Shown one piece after another: positions 53,764 to 62,516 of a stretch of 64,000 nt of DNA (its first letter is position 1; each line of letters opens with the position of its first letter). Source of the DNA: Conexibacter sp. S30A1 (GTDB taxonomy: Bacteria > Actinomycetota > Thermoleophilia > Solirubrobacterales > Solirubrobacteraceae); NCBI RefSeq assembly GCF_023330665.1, contig NZ_CP097127.1:2666001-2730000 (forward strand). Direction: 5' to 3'. The notes below the pieces were generated by a model. That model ran no database searches. It was given only the letters and a program-made list of their open reading frames with translations, and was not told the origin of the DNA. Both the position numbers and the translations under genes were made by a program.

Positions 53764-55376
53764 AAATGTTGGGTCTTCCGGCATTGATGTGGGTACGGTG
53801 ACCGCCGCATTCAGGGTTTGAGCGGGCGTTTGGCTGTCTGAGGCAGTTCGCGCAGGTTGCGCACGGCTGGGCGACACGCCCGCTGCCCTCGTGGCAGGCT
53901 GCTGGCTGTTAGAGGTCAAGCGGCTTGCAAGGAGGGACAGCGTGCGTGTCACGACAGCATTTTCCAGGCTTCTGCGGCTTTCGGGCGTGTGGGTCCGTGA
54001 CGTCCAGTTCGAGCCTGACCGGGTGGTCGTGGAGGTGGCGCTCTGCCGCCGGCGGCTGATCTGTCCGGAGTGCGGGTATGCGACCGTGGCGCGCAAGGAC
54101 ACGCGGCCGCAGCACTCGGTCTGGCGGCACTTGGATCTCGGGGTCTGGCGTTTGGAGGTCCACTGCCGGCGTCGGCGGCTGTGGTGCCCGGTGCATGGGG
54201 CGCGGACCGAGCAGGTGCCGTTCGCGCGTGCGGGGTCGCAGTTCACGCGCGACTTCGAGGGTCTGGTCGCGTGGCTTGCCACAAGGACCGACAAGAGCAC
54301 GATCAGGCGGATGCTCAGGATCGACTGGGACACGGTCGGGCGGATCATCGAGCGTGTCTGCGAACAGGAGCTTGACGGCGACCGTCTGGAGGATCTCTAT
54401 GACATCGGGGTGGATGAGGTCAGCTGGAAGCGCCAGCACAACTACCTCACCTTGGTCGCCTGTCATCAGCGCCGCCAGATTGTGTGGGGGTGCGAGGGCA
54501 AAGGCCAGGCTGCTGCCGACCGGTTCTTTGAGGAGCTCAACCAGCGGCCTGGTGAGAGAGCTCTTGGTTGTTGCCCACCGCCGGCGATCATGACGCCCTG
54601 CGGTCCGGGCGCGAGCGTCCCGATCGATGCCGGGGCTCAGGACGCATCGCTGCTCGAGAGCAAGGACACCGGGCCGCAGGTCTTCGCGCGCGCGTCCAGG
54701 CTGCGGGCGGTCTCGATGGACATGACCGGCGGATACGCCAAGAGCGTCCGCACCAACGCCCCGCAGGCGACGATCTGCATCGACCCCTACCACGTGGTGG
54801 CGCTCGCTAACCAGGCGCTTGACGAGGTCCGCCGCTCATACTGGAACGAGCTGCGCTCCCTCGGCGACCAGAACGCCGCTAAGCGCTTCAAGGACGCCCG
54901 CTGGTCGCTCTTGAAGAAGCCTGAGAAGCTCACCGACACCCAAGCCGCGACCCTCTCCCGGCTCAAAGCCGCCGGCGGGGAGGTATGGCGCGCCTACGAG
55001 CTCAAAGAAGCGGTCCGTGGCATCTTCCAGGCAGGACTGGACCTCGACGACGTCACCGTGCTGATCGACCGGCTCCTGTCGCGTCTGTCCCGCAGCCGGC
55101 TTACGCCATTCGTCAAGCTCGGCAAAACGATCCGCAAACACCGCGACGGGATCCTCGCCGCGATCCGCCTCGGGATCAACCAAGGCCGCACCGAAGCGCT
55201 CAACAACAAGGTCCGGCTCATCACCAGACGCGCCTACGGCTTCCACAGCGCCAAAGCCGTGCTCGCGCTCGTGCTGCTCACCTGCGGCCCGATCACCCTT
55301 CACCTACCACACGAACTACACGCACACGAGACCGGGTGACAGTTGACCACATCCATGCCGAGAGAGCCCAAATGTT
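53764..55376 (+). mobile_element. ISL3-family insertion sequence (about 1.6 kb)
   Basis: The element spans about 53771-55369. Inverted repeats begin GGGTCTTCCGGCATTGATG (left) and GGGCTCTCTCGGCATGGAT (right, read inward). A 7-bp AAATGTT flanks it at 53764-53770 and 55370-55376; the family usually makes 8 bp. The restored target contains GCCGTTCG and CGAACGGC arms around the insertion point, that is, a hairpin. Confidence 0.85.
53942..55339 (+). CDS. ISL3-family transposase
   Basis: A 465-aa transposase. The N-terminal zinc finger is RRRLICPECGYATVARKD ... RRLWCPVHG, followed by an HTH-like region (DKSTIRRMLRIDWDTVGRII). Catalytic residues are expected in YDIGVDEVSWKRQHNYLTLV, RLRAVSMDMTGGYAKSV and GINQGRTEALNNKVRLITRRAYGFHS. 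GTG 53942 has a perfect AGGAGG six bases upstream, preferred over the in-frame start at 53891. There is an insertion of about 50 residues around 225-275 (PPPAIMTPCGPGASVP), which may be an internal variation. Confidence 0.9.
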   Translation: MRVTTAFSRLLRLSGVWVRDVQFEPDRVVVEVALCRRRLICPECGYATVARKDTRPQHSVWRHLDLGVWRLEVHCRRRRLWCPVHGARTEQVPFARAGSQFTRDFEGLVAWLATRTDKSTIRRMLRIDWDTVGRIIERVCEQELDGDRLEDLYDIGVDEVSWKRQHNYLTLVACHQRRQIVWGCEGKGQAAADRFFEELNQRPGERALGCCPPPAIMTPCGPGASVPIDAGAQDASLLESKDTGPQVFARASRLRAVSMDMTGGYAKSVRTNAPQATICIDPYHVVALANQALDEVRRSYWNELRSLGDQNAAKRFKDARWSLLKKPEKLTDTQAATLSRLKAAGGEVWRAYELKEAVRGIFQAGLDLDDVTVLIDRLLSRLSRSRLTPFVKLGKTIRKHRDGILAAIRLGINQGRTEALNNKVRLITRRAYGFHSAKAVLALVLLTCGPITLHLPHELHAHETG

Positions 55377-55592
55377 CGACGCGAACGGCTAACCGAGGCC
55401 CTGTTGCGCGCCGCCCTTCCCGGGAGTCCGTAGCCCACCCGACATCATCCCGCTGGGCCTAACGACGAGCCCACGGCAATCATCGATCGGTGTCAGAACC
55501 CCCTTTACGTCGGACCCCATCGCTAGCCTTAAGTCGGTAGACCCTTGGTCGCCTTGGCCCGAGCGCGGCGGCGAGGACACGAGGAGCTAGGT

Positions 55593-57596
55593 GTGGCCGG
55601 AATCGCCGACATCGTGCAGACATCAAGCGAGCTGAAGAAGCCGCTGACAAGCCTGATCAACGACGGCTGCAAGCCGGTCGGCGGCGTCTTTCGGTTGGAC
55701 TACGACACGGCCGTCGTCCTCACAGACGACTTTAAGAAGTTCGAGGCAGGAGGCGTACCTCGTGGTGGCTTCCTTATGGCCGTAGCCGGCGAACAAACAA
55801 GCGCTGGATTCGTCCTCGAGGATCAGGAGGTGGTGCTCTTGCGTGTGCGCGGAACCGCACCCCTACCGAACGAAGCTGATCTCGTTCAGGTCCGACTCGC
55901 CGTCGTTCGGGATGCCGGCGAGTCCGGCGTCGGCTTCGACGAGGTGACGGATGTTCTCACCCGTAACGAGTTGCAGCAATCGGCCTTCGACTGCGAAGTA
56001 CTGGGTACGTTCTACACCGAGACCGACTCGCGCGATGCTGCCGTCTACTTCGGCGCGGACGTCGACAACGTCGTCGCGTCGGCTCGCTACCAGGTATTCC
56101 TGCCCTCGGCCCGGGTCCTCTCCTGGCTCGCGTCTTATCCAGAGCCGACCGACCCGCGCGACGCCCTCGCGATCGGCCGGGTTCGATTCGCGGCGACCCG
56201 TCGCAAGGCCCTCGTCGCCGGGATGGACAAGGCCGACGTGAAGATCCACCTGAGCGATTTCGTCGGACGCAAGACCGCCGTGTTCGGGATGACCCGCACC
56301 GGGAAGTCGAACACGATGAAGACCCTCGTCACCGCCGTTCACCGGTACGGCTCTGAACATGGCGAGCGCATCGGCCAGCTGATCTTCGACCCACAAGGCG
56401 AGTACGCCAATGTCAACAAGCAGGACCGGACCGGCCTGCGGCTCCTCGGCGACGACGACACGACCGTCAGGATCTACAAGGTCGAGCCGGACGCGACCGA
56501 CAGCCGCGAGAAGCCCCTGCGTCTCAACTTCTACGAGCGCGACGTGCTTGCCGCCGTTTGGGATCTCGTGGCGGACACGACGGCGCCGGTAAACACCAAC
56601 TACGCGAAGACGTTCCGAGCGGCGGACCTCACCGAGCCCGATCGGAACGACCACAGTGCTCACAACCGCTGGGGCTGGGCTCTCATTGCGTTCTACGGGC
56701 TTCTCCACAAATGCGGATACAGCGCCGCGGCACTCCCGCAGCCGCTTGAGGTCGGCTTCAAAACAGACCTTGCCAGCGAGCTTCTGAATGAGCATGCCGG
56801 CGTGCTCCAGCCAGGCTCACGCGCCGGCAGGTACAAAGTCCCGAGCCCTGCTGCGGCGTTCCGGATCGCAGAGTGGGTCGGCGAGCGGCCCGATGAGTTT
56901 GAAAAGTGGCACGACAACGAGTGCCGGTTCAAGGACATCTTCGGCGTCTATGGATACACCGGCGTCACATCCGCGATCCGCTCGATCCGTGCGTTCCACA
57001 GCAGCGATGCCACCGGCGACGTTGGCGAGCATCTCTGGGACGACATGCTCGCCGGCAGGCTGGCAATCGTCGACCTGTCCGCCGGCAACGAGCTCGTTGC
57101 GAAGACGATGTCCGAGCGGATCGTCACGCATCTTTTGAACCGAGCCAGCGAGCGCTTCCGCGGCGACAACGAGCCCGTTCAGATGCAGATCATCGTCGAA
57201 GAAGCTCACAACCTCTTCGAGCGCGGGGGGCGGGAGGTTCGCGACGACCCATGGGTCCGGCTGTCGAAAGAGGCCGCGAAATACAAGATCGGTTTGATCT
57301 ATGCCACCCAGGAGGTGACGTCGGTCGACAAGCGGATCCTGTCGAACACATCGAACTGGCTGATCGGGCATCTGAACTCCGATCACGAAACCCGGGAGCT
57401 TTCCCACTACTACGACTTCAAGGTCTGGGCGAACAGCATCATGCGTGCCGAGGACGTTGGCTTCGTTCGAATGAAGACCTATTCGGGCAAGTACATCGTC
57501 CCCGTACAGGTAGCGAAGTTCGATCACGAGATGGTGAACCAGGCCCGAGCGGCCGCGGGGCTGAGCGCCGTCGCTCCGTCGGCTGAGGACGACTAG
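55593..57596 (+). CDS. HerA-like ATPase/translocase
   Basis: A 667-aa FtsK-HerA superfamily ATPase. The N-terminal 190 residues hold a beta-rich region. Walker A GMTRTGKSNTMKTLV lies near residue 230, IGQLIFDPQGEYANV follows, Walker B MQIIVEEAHNLFERGG near residue 530 and the sensor region IYATQEVTSVDKRILSNTSNWLIGHL near residue 570. HerA forms hexamers that drive DNA through the NurA nuclease. GTG 55593 with GAGGAGCTAG upstream is chosen over the longer frame from 55545. It is first in an operon with NurA and a methyltransferase (4-base gap, then ATGA overlap). Confidence 0.9.
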   Translation: MAGIADIVQTSSELKKPLTSLINDGCKPVGGVFRLDYDTAVVLTDDFKKFEAGGVPRGGFLMAVAGEQTSAGFVLEDQEVVLLRVRGTAPLPNEADLVQVRLAVVRDAGESGVGFDEVTDVLTRNELQQSAFDCEVLGTFYTETDSRDAAVYFGADVDNVVASARYQVFLPSARVLSWLASYPEPTDPRDALAIGRVRFAATRRKALVAGMDKADVKIHLSDFVGRKTAVFGMTRTGKSNTMKTLVTAVHRYGSEHGERIGQLIFDPQGEYANVNKQDRTGLRLLGDDDTTVRIYKVEPDATDSREKPLRLNFYERDVLAAVWDLVADTTAPVNTNYAKTFRAADLTEPDRNDHSAHNRWGWALIAFYGLLHKCGYSAAALPQPLEVGFKTDLASELLNEHAGVLQPGSRAGRYKVPSPAAAFRIAEWVGERPDEFEKWHDNECRFKDIFGVYGYTGVTSAIRSIRAFHSSDATGDVGEHLWDDMLAGRLAIVDLSAGNELVAKTMSERIVTHLLNRASERFRGDNEPVQMQIIVEEAHNLFERGGREVRDDPWVRLSKEAAKYKIGLIYATQEVTSVDKRILSNTSNWLIGHLNSDHETRELSHYYDFKVWANSIMRAEDVGFVRMKTYSGKYIVPVQVAKFDHEMVNQARAAAGLSAVAPSAEDD

Positions 57597-57600
57597 CGCG

Positions 57601-59016
57601 ATGCCGTACGAGTCGGAGCGCGCCCCGCGGCTCGGGCATGTTGCGACGGTAAGGAACGCCGCCGTCGCCTCTGCGATGGCGCAGTGGCAAGTGACCTCTG
57701 ACAAGCCGACGACGGCGGACGACGTGGAGCAGCTCTGTCGGCCGCTCCCTGAGCTTGAGCTCGTGGGGCCGCCGACGGACGTTGACTTCTCGATCACGGT
57801 CGACGGCTCCGACACTGAGGTCGACACGACCCGCGACCATCCGACCGTCAAAGTCGGGTATTTGCGCGTCGCCGGCTCGATGGTGCGCCTCGATCAGTTT
57901 CGGGAACTCGCCCGCGCGCGGCACATCGATCCGCGGATCGTCAGGCGCGCCCATGGCGAGTACGCCTTTGATGTGGCGCTGCCCGGCGCGCAGCTTGCCC
58001 GTCCCGGAATGACCGGGGTTGATACGTGGCGGTTCGAGCTCAACAACTTCCTCCTGACGGGCCGCTTCGATTCGTCCACGGAGATGACGTTGGCCGACGG
58101 CCTCCTCGCGCTGCATGGAACCCGTGGAGCGCCGGCTACCGAGATTCCACTCCGCGTCTGCCCGAGCTGCGGGCACCGCCCAGCTCCGGAGGCGCCTCTG
58201 ACGGTCGGCAAGCTGCCAGGACAGTGTCCGCAATGCAGCGGGGCGATCTTCCTCGGCGACGTCCTCCGCACCCACGACGAGTACAACGTCGAAGGGTCGA
58301 ACCTCACCCCGATGAGTCGAGTGATGACCGCGGCCGAGAGGCTCATGACGACCTGCTACCTCGAGTACTTCGCGGAGACGGCCCCCGAGGTCCTAACCCA
58401 CACGCTCTTCATCACCGACGGCCCGCTTGCGCTATTCGGCCCGCTGGCACCGCTGAAGCGCCGGCTCCAGGAGCACCTGGCCGGTCTGACCTCTTGGGCG
58501 GCCGATCGGGAGATCGTCGGCCCGCTGCTCGTCGGGATGGAAAAGTCAGGGACCTTCGTTGAGCACGCGGCGATGATCGAGGAACTGATCCCCCCGAGTC
58601 ACGTGATGCGACTCACGAACGAATACATCAACAAAGTCACGGGCAGATCCCCACACAACGAGTACGGGCACGATGAGTTCTATGGACGGCGCTTCATCTA
58701 CCGCACGTCGAAGGGAGATCCGCTCGTGATCACCGTCCCACCTGCACCGGGCGTGGAACCGTACGACGGCTCGAGCGAAGCGGAGAGCTGGGCCGCTTAC
58801 CCAACCCTACGCCTCGTCTGCGAGGTCCTCGATTCGCTTCGGACCCGCATGTACGACCATGCGATCGTGCCCGTCGCGCTCGCCCATTCCGCCGCCGCCC
58901 TTCCCCTCGGAGTAGGCCGGTCGGTCCTCACGATGATGGCCCAGCAGAACATCCCGGGGCTCCGAATCGACGTACAGGCAGTCAAACGACAGTTGACTTT
59001 CCCCGGCTGGCAATGA
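57601..59016 (+). CDS. NurA-like nuclease with inserted zinc ribbon
   Basis: A 471-aa protein. VDFSITVDGSDTEVDTT near residue 60 and LFITDGPLALFGPLAPLKRRLQEHL near residue 270 carry the two Asp motifs of NurA nucleases. VGMEKSGTFVEHA and VPVALAHSAAALPLG near the end complete the pattern. A CxxC...CxxC element (CPSCGHRP ... CPQCSGAIF, about residues 187-215) is inserted between the motifs and is not part of classical NurA. It starts four bases after the HerA stop. HerA-NurA pairs resect DNA ends; here the pair is linked to a DNA methyltransferase, which suggests defence rather than repair. Confidence 0.82.
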   Translation: MPYESERAPRLGHVATVRNAAVASAMAQWQVTSDKPTTADDVEQLCRPLPELELVGPPTDVDFSITVDGSDTEVDTTRDHPTVKVGYLRVAGSMVRLDQFRELARARHIDPRIVRRAHGEYAFDVALPGAQLARPGMTGVDTWRFELNNFLLTGRFDSSTEMTLADGLLALHGTRGAPATEIPLRVCPSCGHRPAPEAPLTVGKLPGQCPQCSGAIFLGDVLRTHDEYNVEGSNLTPMSRVMTAAERLMTTCYLEYFAETAPEVLTHTLFITDGPLALFGPLAPLKRRLQEHLAGLTSWAADREIVGPLLVGMEKSGTFVEHAAMIEELIPPSHVMRLTNEYINKVTGRSPHNEYGHDEFYGRRFIYRTSKGDPLVITVPPAPGVEPYDGSSEAESWAAYPTLRLVCEVLDSLRTRMYDHAIVPVALAHSAAALPLGVGRSVLTMMAQQNIPGLRIDVQAVKRQLTFPGWQ

Positions 59017-60299
59017 CCACGCTCAAGGCCCCTCCGCCGAACGCCGCTGCGCCCGTTCCAGCGGCCGTCCAGGGACTTCCCGGCGTCGCAGATGCCGCGG
59101 GCAGCGCGATTGGGGCGACCGAACGAGGATGGCAAGCCGAGGTATCTGAAATCGAACACCCACTTGCGCACTCGCGCTACCAATCTCCGCTTCGATACGC
59201 CGGAGCGAAGTCGTCGTTGTCCCCTGTATTGGCGCGCGTGCTCCTCGCAGCCAAGCAGTCACGGGAGGTTCGAAGCATCAGGCTCCTTGTTGAACCGTTC
59301 GCGGGAGGGGCGTCGGCTTCCCTGCGGCTCGTCGGAGACGGCGTCGTCGACAGGATTCTGCTTGCCGATGCCGACCCGCTCGTTGCTGCGTTCTGGCAGG
59401 TTGCCGCTGCCGATAGCGGGCGCCTGATCGACCGCATGCGCGGCGAGTGGTCGAGATATGTGTCCCACGGCGGCAGTCGTGCCGTCGCTCGATGGGACCA
59501 CTGGCGGTCCTGGACCCCGCCCCGACACATGGTCGCCAAAGAGCGACGTCTCTCATCTGCAGTCCGTTGCCTCTTTCTCAACCGGACCACGTTCTCCGGA
59601 ATCCTGCACGGGCGAGCCGGACCAATCGGGGGCCGGAGCCAGCAGACGCCGTACGACATCGGATGCCGCTGGAACCCGGATGCCGTCGAGGAGCGCATCG
59701 CCTTCATCGGCTACCTCTACGGGACTGGTCGGCTCGTCGATGTTTGGTGCAAGGACTGGCGGGCGACGCTCGACGACGTCCCGGAGCTGTACCCCCAACT
59801 CCTGCCATCCAATGTCGTCGCGTACCTCGACCCGCCGTACATCGACAAGTCGGCGCTTCTTTACCGGATCTCGTTTGATCCGGCTGGTGGGTACCGTGCC
59901 CGCGCGTCCGCCGCTGATTCCGCGGACCTACATCTCCAGTTGGCGAGTTATCTTCGGCGCAAGGCCCAGTTCCGCTGGCTTCTCAGCTACGACGCTCACG
60001 AGTCCCTCACCACGAGTCGCGCGCTGTATCGGGCCACCCGCATGAACCCGTCAAGGATCGACCAGCTTCAGCTCGGAGTACGGCGCTGGACGATCAGCAA
60101 GCGCCTGGTCGCAACTCGCTACAGCGCCGGCGGTCGGACCGGAAAACGCGCGGCGGAGGAGCTGCTCCTCACGACTCTTCCCGCGTCGTCGATTCCGACC
60201 GACGACGGGCTGCGGCCGATCGCCCCGCCTGGAGAGCGAGATCACGCAGCCGACAATGCCGACCGCACCAGCTTCTCCGGATCCTCGCCGAATGCGTAG
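59013..60299 (+). CDS. D12-class DNA adenine methyltransferase
   Basis: A 428-aa Dam-like enzyme. SPLRYAGAKSSLSPVLARVL precedes motif I LLVEPFAGGASASLRLVGDGVVDRILLADADP; the catalytic motif IV is VAYLDPPYIDKSALLYRISF near residue 275, followed by FRWLLSYDAHESL. It would methylate adenine N6 in a specific site. The first 60 residues are an extra low-complexity tail. Its ATG overlaps the NurA stop (ATGA). The 3' end overlaps the convergent Res gene by 58 bases. It probably provides self-protection for the HerA-NurA/Res system. Confidence 0.9.
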   Translation: MTTLKAPPPNAAAPVPAAVQGLPGVADAAGSAIGATERGWQAEVSEIEHPLAHSRYQSPLRYAGAKSSLSPVLARVLLAAKQSREVRSIRLLVEPFAGGASASLRLVGDGVVDRILLADADPLVAAFWQVAAADSGRLIDRMRGEWSRYVSHGGSRAVARWDHWRSWTPPRHMVAKERRLSSAVRCLFLNRTTFSGILHGRAGPIGGRSQQTPYDIGCRWNPDAVEERIAFIGYLYGTGRLVDVWCKDWRATLDDVPELYPQLLPSNVVAYLDPPYIDKSALLYRISFDPAGGYRARASAADSADLHLQLASYLRRKAQFRWLLSYDAHESLTTSRALYRATRMNPSRIDQLQLGVRRWTISKRLVATRYSAGGRTGKRAAEELLLTTLPASSIPTDDGLRPIAPPGERDHAADNADRTSFSGSSPNA

Positions 60300-62516
60300 T
60301 CGACCTTGATCGACCTGAAGTGGGCACTCCCACACTTGATCTTCCAGCCCTCGGCCTCAAACCGAAGCTTCGAGAGGTCGGATCCGCCCTTCGTCTCACG
60401 GACGAGATATAGGTAGTCGCCGAGCGGTTCGCGACGGACGAACGCCCAATCAGGGTTGTAGTTGCCAAGCGGCGTCGGCACGAGAAACCACCCAGGCAGC
60501 TTCAGGAACAGCTGAATCTCGTCGCTGCCGTCGAGGAACGCGGCGAAGCGCTCCTCCACCTCGGAGTCGCAGACGATCTTGTCTGTCACGCTCTTCCGAA
60601 CGTCGAGGACCGTCTTCGCGTATGTCTCCTCCTGGTGGAGATCCTCAAACAGGCTCGCCTCCCACCGTTCCCCCGGGAGGGGCGTGTAAACGATCCCGTC
60701 AGCGACCTGCTCGAACAGCGCCTCGTTCATCGCTCGCGCCACCTGGTCGATGAAGACGGCCGGGTTGCGCTTTCCCTCCTCGAGTCTTGCGCAGCCCCGC
60801 AAGATCGAAACAACCGTTCGCCGCGAGAGCGGGACTCGGCGGCACAACTCGGTGACGATGTCCGGGAGGGTTCGGCTCACCGTCAGCTCGATCTCAGCGC
60901 GCCCACGCACATCGGCGGACGAAACCCCCGAAGCGTCCATCGCTAGGTCGTTGCGCTCGATCCGGAACTTGATTGCCTCGACTTCCGCCCTCGTGTCGAT
61001 CCGCGCGATCGCCCCGGCGATCACCGTCTTGGTGTCGAACCGAAGCTCATAAATGGTCCGTGGCGAGATCCGGTCCCACAGCTCCAGGAATATCGGGTCT
61101 GCGAGCACCTCCGGTTTCAGCTTCAGCTTGACCTTGTCCCTGTTCAGATCGACAATTCGCCGCTCGAAGGAGACCCCGGTCTCTTCCTCGATTTCCGTCT
61201 GAAGCGCTTCGGCGAAGGTCGAGAACCGTTCGTTGGCGATCACAGTGAGGAGGTTCACTGCGTCGGAGTGGCAGCGCTCACCGTTCGCCATTACGGGAAG
61301 GCGCAGGCCGCGGCCGATTTGCTGACGTCGGCGCATTTCCGCGTGCCCGTCCTGCAGGTTGCAGATCGTGAAGACGTTTGGGTTATCCCAGCCCTCGGCA
61401 AGAGCCGAGTGGCTGAAGATGAAGCGCAGGGGTTCGTCGAAGCTCACGAGCCGCTCTTTGTTCTGCATGATCCGCGCGAACGCGTCAGCCGTCTCCTTGG
61501 TGTCGCGGCCGAGCGCTGTGTCCCTTGGTACGCCTCGCGCGGAGGTGGCGAAATAGCCGTCGTGAACGTCCGCGACATCGGGCAAGTCGAGGTTCCGGAA
61601 CCGGCCGTCGGCTCGAAACGACGCGTACTCTTCCTCGAACCAGACGCGGAGCTTGCTGTCGGGCAGGTAGTAGTTCGCGACCCGGTCGATGAAGAACAAC
61701 GTCAACGGCTTGATTGCGGCCGGGATCACGCCTTTGCGGTGGGCGTGAAAGAGCTGCAACTCCTTCTCGAAATGCGCCTCCACCGCCTTGCGCACCTGCA
61801 ACCGTTGCGCGGCCTCGGCGCCTTCATCGGTCAACGCATCGACTCTAGCGCGCCGGCCGTTCCCGAATTCGACGACGCCGGCGTCGGCATGAATGTCCTC
61901 GACGGCCCAACCTCGGTAGACCTGGCGCCCGCCGCTCAACTCCTCGAGATCATCGTCCTTCCGTAGCGTCACACGCGTCCGTTGGGTCCCGCGTGAGGTC
62001 ATCTTGTGGATGTACGCCGTGGCCGTCACGCCGGTGGGGGTCGCGTTGATTCTCGCGATCTCGACGAACGCCTCGCCGAGATCCTCGTCCTTGACGATCG
62101 AGAGCACCCCAATCTTCTTGACGAGCCGAAGGTCGTATGCATCGACCGGCGTGAGGCGGTAGACGAGGTGCTTGAGGTCGCGGTGCGTCGCCGAGTAGCG
62201 CAGCCGAAACAGGGGAGCGAGTGACGCGATCGCCTGCCGGCGAGTTGGGGTCTCCATGTTCTGCGGCTCGTCCATGATCACGATCGGCCGGCAAGCACGG
62301 AGGAACTCGATCGGCCGATAACCGTTCATCGCGTCCGTGGGACGATTGATGATGTTCGCGTCGTTCGCGAACGCGTCGATGTTGATCACCATGATCTGCA
62401 AGTGCGACGCGGTCGCGAACTGCCGGACTCTCGTCAGCGCCTTGCTGTCATAGACGTAGTGATCGAACTGGAGTCCGTCGTAGATCTCCTTGATGTGGTC
62501 TCTCGGGTTTCGCACT
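60242..62516 (-). pseudogene. type III restriction enzyme Res subunit, N-terminus removed by IS
   Basis: About 758 residues remain. They include YVYDSKALTRVRQFATASHLQIMVINIDAFANDANIINRP, the helicase box IVIMDEPQN, LRYSATH, FIFSHSALAEGWDNPNVF, RRRQQIGRGLRLPVM (motif VI) and the C-terminal endonuclease NYNPDWAFVRRE ... YLVRETKGG (PD-ExK). The Walker A region and the first helicase motifs are missing: at about 62517 the frame runs into IS sequence. No Mod gene is near; the only methyltransferase is the convergent D12 enzyme. If the IS is a simple insertion, the N-terminal part should lie right of the window. Confidence 0.87.

Noticed and set aside
55863..56795. 310-codon minus-strand frame opposite HerA
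   Set aside because: Mirror frame of a well-supported ATPase gene.
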